A stretch of DNA of 55,645 nucleotides from an uncultured Flavobacteriales bacterium (GTDB lineage: Bacteria; Bacteroidota; Bacteroidia; Flavobacteriales_D; Sanyastnellaceae), in NCBI GenBank assembly GCA_938084585.1, contig CALKFF010000023.1:1-55645 (forward strand), written 5' to 3'. The notes under the pieces are model-generated. The model was not told the DNA's origin, searched no databases, and saw nothing but the letters and a program-made list of their open reading frames with translations. Made by a program: the position numbers and the translations under genes. Below are positions 49,456 through 55,645 of the stretch, piece after piece; position 1 is the first letter of the stretch, and each line of letters starts with the position of its first letter.

Positions 49456-52400
49456 ATGATGCGGTTTGCAACATTTTTGGGAGCGATTTTGATGTCCTTC
49501 AGCGCCTTGGCGCAAGTGGGCGCCGGAACGCTCAAGGGTCGAATCACAGATTTCGACACCAAAGAGTCTTTGCCATTTGCCAGTGTGATTCTGTTCTTGA
49601 ACGGAAACCAAGTGGCGGGCACCAACACCGACTTCGACGGTGAGTACACCATCAAACCCATCCAGCCGGGCACGTACGACGTGCTGTTCAGCTTCGTGGG
49701 CTACCAGTCCAAGAAAGTGACTGGTGTGAAGATCACCGCCAACAAAATCCAGTTCGTCAACGGCGAACTCGGTGCGGGGGTGATGATGGAAGAGGCCGAA
49801 GTGGTCGAATACTCCGTCCCTCTGATCGACAAGGACGGGGGTGCATCCGGCGGCACGGTGAGCCGTGAAGACATCGACAAGCTTCCCGGACGTTCCGCCA
49901 CGAGCATCGCTTCGACCGTCGCCGGTGCGAGCACCGCAGGCACAGGCGGTGGTGTGAGCATCCGTGGTGCACGGACCTCTTCCACGTGGTACTACATCGA
50001 CGGCATCAAGGTGCGCGGCTCCTCCGCCCTCCCGAAGTCGGCCATCGAAGAAGTGCAGGTGGTGACCGGCGGCATCCCCGCCAACATTGGTGACGCAACA
50101 GGTGGTGTCATCAACATCTCTCTTCGGAACTCAAGCCGCACATGGTTTGGCGGCGGCGAATTGATCACGTCTGGCCTGCCCACTGAAACTTCGGCCATCG
50201 GTCTCGACAAGTTTGGGTACAACCTTGCGGAAGGATCGGTCTCTGGGCCGATCGCTTGGCGCAAGAACGAGAAGGGTGAAAAGACCGACCCGCTCCTCGG
50301 CTTGTTCCTTTCTGGCAACTACACCTACCAAAAGGACACGCGTCCAACGTTTGGCGGGGTGTACCGCATGACGGACAGCGCACGCGCCCAAATCTTGGCC
50401 GAGCCGCTCCGCCAGAACGTGAGTTCCTCAGGAGATATCAACGGTGCGTTGTACAACGCGGATTTCTTGACGCCTGATGCCTTTGAGCGCACCCCCACGC
50501 GTTTGAACAACGCCAACCAAAGCGCCAACCTGGTGGCCAAAATTGACGTCAACACCAACGAAACCACCAGCTTGACCTTCGGGGCGACCGCGGCTTTGGG
50601 ACGTGCGAACGAGTTCGACCGGGGCCGTTCCTTGATGAACTGGGAAAACAACAACCAAACCACCAGCTTGGATTGGAGGGGGTACGTGAAGTTTTCTCAG
50701 CGCTTTGCCGACGAGGAAGGAAGCGAGTCCAGCGGAGGGCTGAAGAACGTCTTCTACAGCATCATGGCAGACTACTCGCAGAGCTACTTCAAGCGGGAGG
50801 ACGCCAGCCACGGGGACGACTTCTTCAAGTACGGCCACGTCGGGACGTTCGACGTCTACCAGCAGAACAGCTACGAGTACAACGACCTCACCGGCCGCTT
50901 CGTCCACAACGGATGGGAAGACACGCTCGTGACCTACACCGCGTCGCCTTACAACCCTGAGTTGGCCGCGATCAACAACCAGTACTTCAACCTCTTTGAA
51001 AGCGAGCCTTACAACCCCTTCGTGGACGGCCCTTACGAGAGCTTGTTGACGGTGCAAAACGGCAACGCGCTGCTCAACGGCCAATCCCCCAACTCCACCT
51101 ACGGGTTGTGGAGCTACTTCGGCACCCAAGGCAACTCGTACAACATCAGCAACAACAGCCAATTCCGCGTCAGCGCGGCAGGTTCTGCGGACATCGGCGA
51201 CCACGCCTTGCAAATGGGCTTCGAGTACGAGCAGCGCCGTGACGCGTTCTTCTCCCTCGGCCCTGTGGGTTTGTGGACGTTGGCGCGCTTGACCACCAAC
51301 TCGCACATCAAGGAAATCGACGCGACGGACAGCTTGGTCACCAACGTGGGCACGGACTACTACGTGACGTACGATCGCTTAATCGGCGACAACCAATTTG
51401 AATTTGACGCCAACCTCCGTGAAGCCCTCGGGGCTGCTGAGGATGAGTTGATCAACATCGACGCGATTGACCCCGAATTCTTCACCTTGAACATGTTCGG
51501 TGCAGACGACCTGTTGAACCAAGGCTCCAACTACGTGACGTACAGCGGTTACGACCCGTACGGAAACAAAGTCAACGACCGTCCTACGATTGAGGAGTTC
51601 TTCAACAAGACCAACGATGCCGGCTACAACACCCGTCCCATCGGGGCCTACGAGCCGATTTACATCGCGGGCTACATCATGGACAAGTTCACGTTCGACG
51701 ACATCATCTTCAACGTGGGCCTCCGTGTGGACCGCTTCGACGCCAACCAACCTGTGTTGAAGGATCCCTACGTGGTTGGCCAGTCCTACACCGTCGGAGA
51801 CATTCAGGGGGCCGATGGTGAAGGCATCATCAGCACGTTGAGCGGCAACGCATTCATCCCCGAGAACATCGGTGAGGACTTCGCCGTCTACGTGGACGCC
51901 TTGGAAGGTCCTGGCTCCATTGTCGGCTTCCGGGATGGCGACACCTGGTACAACTCTGTCGGTACGGAGATCACCGACCCCGACGTGTTGGCCGTGAACA
52001 CCGCCTACCCTGCGCCATGGCTCAAGCCCAACGACAACGCCACCGGCGACGATCCGTTTGAATTGACGTCTGAAGCGTTCCGCGACTACGACCCTGCGGT
52101 GAACATCATGCCCCGCATTTCCTTCTCGTTCAACATCAGCGACGAAGCGGTCTTCTTCGCGCATTACGACATTTTGACCCAGCGTCCGACGTCCAGCAAC
52201 CGCTTCTCTCCCATCGACTACCTGTTCTTGGAGAGCCGGAACGACCTCATCTCCAACCCAGACTTGCGTCCTGAGAAGACCATCGACTACGAATTGGGCT
52301 TCCAGCAAGTGTTGACGAAGACTTCAAGTCTGAAGATTTCTGCCTACTACAAGGAGATGCGCGACATGATTCAGGTGCGCAACTTCACCGGCGCGTACCC

Positions 52401-53166
52401 ACGTCCTTACAAGGCCTTCGGCAACCTCGACTTCGGAACAGTCAAGGGCTTCACCGTCGGGTACGACATGCGTCGTACGGGCAACGTTCGCCTGAATGCC
52501 AACTACACCCTGCAGTTCGCAGACGGCACAGGCTCAACCACCCAGACCGCATTGGCACTGATCAATGCTGGCCTGCCAAACCTCCGGTCCATCAACCCGT
52601 TCAACTACGACCAACGTCACCGCATCGTCGCCAACGTGGACTACCGCTACGGCGCGGGCGAGGAGTACAACGGTCCTGTGGTCAAGTTTGGTGGGAAGGA
52701 GCGCCAGTTGTTCGCCAACACCGGTTTGAACATGATCGCCAACCTCGGCTCTGGCACGCCTTACACGGCGTCCACCATCGCCACCCCAATCACCGGGGAA
52801 ATCAGCCCATCCACCGAGGGATCGATCAACGGCAGCCGCTTGCCATGGCAGTTCAGCTTGGACGCCAACTTGGACCGCAACTTCACGGTGACTTACGGCG
52901 GAGAAGGCGACGCTGCCAAGACCACCAACTTGAACGTGTACCTGTGGATTGGAAACGTGCTCAACACGCGCAACATCAACTCAGTGTACCGCTTCACAGG
53001 CGTTGCCGACGACGATGGCTACTTGGCTGCGGCCCAGTACCAGCCTCTCATCAACAGCCAAAACGACCCGAACGCGTTCCGGAACTACTACTCCATGTTC
53101 GTGGACAACCCGTTCAACTTGGGATTGCCCCGCACTGTCCGTTTGGGCCTCAAGTTTGACTTCTGA
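49456..53166 (+). CDS. TonB-dependent outer-membrane receptor with carboxypeptidase-like N-domain
   Basis: An outer-membrane transporter of 1236 residues. The signal peptide is MMRFATFLGAILMSFSALAQ. Residues about 25-110 form a carboxypeptidase-D regulatory-like domain (LKGRITDFDTKESLPFASVI, TDFDGEYTIKPIQPGTYDV). A plug domain follows, with VSIRGARTSSTWYYIDGIKV and AIEEVQVVTGGIPANIGDAT, then a beta-barrel ending in VRLGLKFDF with the C-terminal Phe expected for BAM. Barrel motifs include LRPEKTIDYELGFQQ. The plug resembles large non-SusC receptors; the ligand is unknown. An exported protein gene starts 2 bp after the stop and is probably its co-expressed partner. Confidence 0.93.
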   Translation: MMRFATFLGAILMSFSALAQVGAGTLKGRITDFDTKESLPFASVILFLNGNQVAGTNTDFDGEYTIKPIQPGTYDVLFSFVGYQSKKVTGVKITANKIQFVNGELGAGVMMEEAEVVEYSVPLIDKDGGASGGTVSREDIDKLPGRSATSIASTVAGASTAGTGGGVSIRGARTSSTWYYIDGIKVRGSSALPKSAIEEVQVVTGGIPANIGDATGGVINISLRNSSRTWFGGGELITSGLPTETSAIGLDKFGYNLAEGSVSGPIAWRKNEKGEKTDPLLGLFLSGNYTYQKDTRPTFGGVYRMTDSARAQILAEPLRQNVSSSGDINGALYNADFLTPDAFERTPTRLNNANQSANLVAKIDVNTNETTSLTFGATAALGRANEFDRGRSLMNWENNNQTTSLDWRGYVKFSQRFADEEGSESSGGLKNVFYSIMADYSQSYFKREDASHGDDFFKYGHVGTFDVYQQNSYEYNDLTGRFVHNGWEDTLVTYTASPYNPELAAINNQYFNLFESEPYNPFVDGPYESLLTVQNGNALLNGQSPNSTYGLWSYFGTQGNSYNISNNSQFRVSAAGSADIGDHALQMGFEYEQRRDAFFSLGPVGLWTLARLTTNSHIKEIDATDSLVTNVGTDYYVTYDRLIGDNQFEFDANLREALGAAEDELINIDAIDPEFFTLNMFGADDLLNQGSNYVTYSGYDPYGNKVNDRPTIEEFFNKTNDAGYNTRPIGAYEPIYIAGYIMDKFTFDDIIFNVGLRVDRFDANQPVLKDPYVVGQSYTVGDIQGADGEGIISTLSGNAFIPENIGEDFAVYVDALEGPGSIVGFRDGDTWYNSVGTEITDPDVLAVNTAYPAPWLKPNDNATGDDPFELTSEAFRDYDPAVNIMPRISFSFNISDEAVFFAHYDILTQRPTSSNRFSPIDYLFLESRNDLISNPDLRPEKTIDYELGFQQVLTKTSSLKISAYYKEMRDMIQVRNFTGAYPRPYKAFGNLDFGTVKGFTVGYDMRRTGNVRLNANYTLQFADGTGSTTQTALALINAGLPNLRSINPFNYDQRHRIVANVDYRYGAGEEYNGPVVKFGGKERQLFANTGLNMIANLGSGTPYTASTIATPITGEISPSTEGSINGSRLPWQFSLDANLDRNFTVTYGGEGDAAKTTNLNVYLWIGNVLNTRNINSVYRFTGVADDDGYLAAAQYQPLINSQNDPNAFRNYYSMFVDNPFNLGLPRTVRLGLKFDF

Positions 53167-53168
53167 TC

Positions 53169-55645
53169 ATGCCAAGCAAGAAGATGAACCGCATTCTCTC
53201 ATTCTCCACGTTGTTCCTCCTCGCCTCCACGGCGTGGGGCTACAAGTACGTCGGCGCAGGCACCCCAGGTGGCACAGCCGGCATGACCAACCAACCCACC
53301 GTGCGCGCGGCGGCCTGCGCCCCAGCGACCGGCTTGCGTGACCTCGAGTGGAACAACGTCCGCGCCCTGATTGAAACAGGAGGGTCGTTGTGGCAAGACC
53401 GGGCCACCAGCCAGGCTTCTTACGAAGTGCCGAAAGGTGGAGGGGTCAGCTCCCTGTACGCGGGTGCCCTCTGGATGGGCGGCATCAGCCCGGACCAACA
53501 GCTCAAGCTCGCGGCGGTCACCTTCCGGGGAGACGGCAACGACTACTGGGCTGGTCCTTTGACCAACGACGGATCGGCGGAAGTGGACGCCACCACGTGC
53601 AACGAATACGACGACTTCTTCGTGTCCACCCGTGCCGATGCGCAACGCCATCGCCAGTACTTCGACGCTGTCGCTGCAGGCACCGTGGAAGAAGAATTCC
53701 CTGAAGGCTACGCCATGCCGGCCTACTTCCGGGAATACCCCGCCCACGGCAACACGGACTTGAACCAAGACTACTACTTGGCGCCTTTCAAGGATTACGA
53801 CGGCGACGGGTTCTACTCTCCAGAACAAGGCGATTACCCTTGGTACGACTTCCTGTCTGAAATCGACTGCAAGAACCGGAAGCGTGAAGACTTGGTCCCA
53901 CTCTACGGCGACCGCAACTTCTACTGGATTTTCAACGACAAGGGCAATGTTCACTCCGAGTCGCAAGGCGAGCCCATCGGGATGGAGATCCGAGCGCAGG
54001 CCTTCGCGTTCTCCACGAACGACGAGGTCAACAACATGACCTTCCACAACTACGTCCTGATCAACCAAGGCACGCAAACGTTGTCCAACACCTACTTCGG
54101 GGTGTGGGTCGACGCGGACGTGGGAACGGCCACCGACGACTACGTGGGATGTGACGTGCAACGCGGTTTGGGCTACAGCTACAACGGCGACGCGGTGGAT
54201 GAACCTTCGAACAGCTCCACCGGCTACGGCGAAAACCCTCCCGCAGTGGGCATCGACTTCTTCGAAGGCCCTTACCAAGATGCAGACAGCATCGACAACC
54301 CGTTGACCAGCAACTTTGGCAACGCGATTGACTCGTTGGGCATCCCCTACGAGGGCATCGGCATCGGTTACGGCGACGGCATCGTGGACAACGAGCGCTT
54401 CGGCATGCGCCGCTTCGTCTACTACAACAACTCGAACAACCCCATCAATGGGGAGCCCGCCACACCTCTGCACTTCTACAACTACATGAACGGGGTGTGG
54501 AAGAACGGCCAAAAAATGGCCTACGGCGGCGACGGTGTGAACGCCTCCACAGGCGCCAACCTTGACGTCTCTTGCGACTACATGTTCCCTGGCGACACCG
54601 ACCCCTTCAACTGGGGCACCGGTGGCACCACCGTGGAGCCTTGGACCGAGGTCACATCCGGCAACCCTCCTGCCGACCGCCGCTTCATCCAAGCCGCAGG
54701 TCCCTTCACCCTCGAGCCTGGAGATTACAACAACATCACCATGGGTGTGGTTTGGGCGCGTGCGACGGCGGGCGATCCTGAGGAAAGCGTGAAGCTCATG
54801 CGCATCGCGGACGACAAGGCGCAAGCGTTGTTTGACAACTGCTTTGAAATTGTCTCTGGTCCTGATGCGCCAGACGTGACCGTCCAGGAATTGGAGAACG
54901 AGCTCATTCTGTACCTGACCAACAACAACCCCCTCTCGAACAACTTCCGCGAGGAGTACGTGCAGTTGGATCCAGGAATTCCCAAGTTTGACATCGAGGG
55001 CAACCAATACGACACCCTCAGCCGCTCCTACACGTTCGAAGGCTACCAGATCTACCAACTGGCCAACGAACAAGTGTCTGCTGCAGATTTAGGAGACATC
55101 GACCAAGCACGACTCATCTTCCAATGCGACGTGGTCAACGACATCGACGTCGTGGTGAACTACGTGCAGGACACGGAAATGGAATTGCCTGTGCCCAACC
55201 TCATGGCCAACGGGGAGAACGAAGGCATTGCGCACAGCTTCCGCGTGACCAAAGACGCGTTCGCCCAAGGCGACAACGCGCTTGTGAACCACAAGACATA
55301 CTACTTCATGGCGTTGGCCTACGGTTACAACAACTACGAAGAGTACAACCCCATGACCGGCGCCGGACAGGATGTCCAATACAAGGCCTCACGTAAGGCG
55401 GCCGTCGGCTCGATCCGCGTGTACAGCGGCATCCCTCACAAGCCTTCTCCTGAGAGCGGCGGCTTGATTCAGGCTGCGGCGTACGGCGACGGCGTGGCGA
55501 TGACGCGTTTGGAGGGCAAGGGCAACGGCGAGAACGACGTGGCCTTGACGCCTGAGAGCGAGGCTGCGCTTCTTGCCAGCGGCTCAGGCAAGCTTGCTTC
55601 TGTGACCTACCAAGGAGGCATGGGCCCTGTGTCGGTGCGTGTCAT
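53169..55645 (+). CDS. large exported protein paired with the TonB receptor (3' end beyond window)
   Basis: The frame runs from the ATG at 53169 for 825 codons to the edge without a stop. The signal peptide MPSKKMNRILSFSTLFLLAS ends near TAWG. Conserved-looking parts are a WMGG segment (GALWMGGISPDQQLKLAAVT), an acidic loop YDGDGFYSPEQGDYPWYDF that resembles a Ca-binding site in other Bacteroidota exported proteins, NNMTFHNYVLINQGTQTLSN and YFGVWVDADVGTATDDYVGC. The rest is beta-rich with many Asn and Asp residues. A C-terminal T9SS domain may lie beyond the window. Its gene follows the TonB receptor by 2 bp, suggesting a surface partner, but the function is not known. An alternative start is the ATG at residue 6. 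Confidence 0.85.
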   Translation, partial: MPSKKMNRILSFSTLFLLASTAWGYKYVGAGTPGGTAGMTNQPTVRAAACAPATGLRDLEWNNVRALIETGGSLWQDRATSQASYEVPKGGGVSSLYAGALWMGGISPDQQLKLAAVTFRGDGNDYWAGPLTNDGSAEVDATTCNEYDDFFVSTRADAQRHRQYFDAVAAGTVEEEFPEGYAMPAYFREYPAHGNTDLNQDYYLAPFKDYDGDGFYSPEQGDYPWYDFLSEIDCKNRKREDLVPLYGDRNFYWIFNDKGNVHSESQGEPIGMEIRAQAFAFSTNDEVNNMTFHNYVLINQGTQTLSNTYFGVWVDADVGTATDDYVGCDVQRGLGYSYNGDAVDEPSNSSTGYGENPPAVGIDFFEGPYQDADSIDNPLTSNFGNAIDSLGIPYEGIGIGYGDGIVDNERFGMRRFVYYNNSNNPINGEPATPLHFYNYMNGVWKNGQKMAYGGDGVNASTGANLDVSCDYMFPGDTDPFNWGTGGTTVEPWTEVTSGNPPADRRFIQAAGPFTLEPGDYNNITMGVVWARATAGDPEESVKLMRIADDKAQALFDNCFEIVSGPDAPDVTVQELENELILYLTNNNPLSNNFREEYVQLDPGIPKFDIEGNQYDTLSRSYTFEGYQIYQLANEQVSAADLGDIDQARLIFQCDVVNDIDVVVNYVQDTEMELPVPNLMANGENEGIAHSFRVTKDAFAQGDNALVNHKTYYFMALAYGYNNYEEYNPMTGAGQDVQYKASRKAAVGSIRVYSGIPHKPSPESGGLIQAAAYGDGVAMTRLEGKGNGENDVALTPESEAALLASGSGKLASVTYQGGMGPVSVRV

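Noticed and set aside
53199-55073. 624-codon antisense frame opposite the exported partner protein
   Set aside because: The plus strand frame has a signal peptide, coherent motifs and follows the TonB receptor by 2 bp; the antisense protein is a Val/His-rich shadow.

Overview
The window comes from a member of the Bacteroidota, most likely the order Flavobacteriales, with an unusually GC-rich genome (judged by eye, not counted). The evidence is the gene content: a dcw cluster in Bacteroidota order with a long-tailed FtsZ, a gliding-motility/T9SS type-B sorting domain, a carboxypeptidase-like plus plug TonB-dependent receptor, an OstA-like/Fur/PurA neighbourhood and a Bacteroidota-type short APS kinase. 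Promoter elements of the Bacteroidota form TAnnTTTG also recur just upstream of many genes. I saw no tRNA, rRNA, CRISPR array, insertion sequence or phage gene. The DNA reads as chromosomal backbone with a few lineage-specific surface-protein genes.

Layout. (1) 1-16.9 kb: a divergent alpha/beta hydrolase (cut by the left edge), then a 14-gene division and cell-wall operon: mraZ, rsmH, ftsL, ftsI, murE, mraY, murD, ftsW, murG, murC, ftsQ, ftsA, ftsZ, yqeY. Many junctions overlap by 4 to 11 bases or are only a few bases apart. Its promoter carries four 10-bp-phased MraZ boxes and a perfect DnaA box. (2) 17-20.6 kb: a MarR regulator with YceI, then, on the minus strand, a short-chain dehydrogenase, a nitroreductase and an odd fused membrane/beta-barrel protein. 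(3) 20.7-28.6 kb: a roughly 1560-residue Cys-rich modular secreted protein (13 Cys-Asp repeats, seven DSYGDGWN modules, dockerin-like tail), a small conserved protein often mislabelled as an ABC ATPase, and a T9SS type-B sorted fibronectin-like protein. (4) 28.7-35.7 kb: guaB, three periplasmic SurA/parvulin-type genes in a row, and a MoxR ATPase. (5) 35.7-42.5 kb: fumarylacetoacetase (minus) divergent from a Rel/SpoT - OstA-like - Fur - purA run. (6) 42.5-46.8 kb: the sulfate-activation genes cysC, DUF2061, cysD, cysN, then glyA on the minus strand. (7) 46.9-55.6 kb: a thioredoxin-domain DUF255 protein whose conserved N-terminus begins at an ATC codon, a small basic exported protein, a TonB-dependent receptor, and its 2-bp-spaced partner, a large exported protein cut by the right edge.

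How they work together. Region 1 makes and polymerises lipid II with a meso-DAP stem (MurE carries DNPR) and builds the divisome. The three PPIase/SurA-type proteins and the OstA-like protein serve outer-membrane biogenesis, on which the beta-barrel, TonB receptor and T9SS cargo of regions 2, 3 and 7 depend. CysC/D/N make APS and PAPS; no reductase is in view, so either assimilation or sulfation is possible.

The most unusual items are the Cys-rich modular protein with one module apparently nested inside another domain, the combined MraZ/DnaA promoter of the division operon, the ATC-start DUF255 gene, the fused barrel protein, and a Fur protein lacking its structural-zinc CxxC. I found nothing that looks like a new defence, mobile or biosynthetic system.
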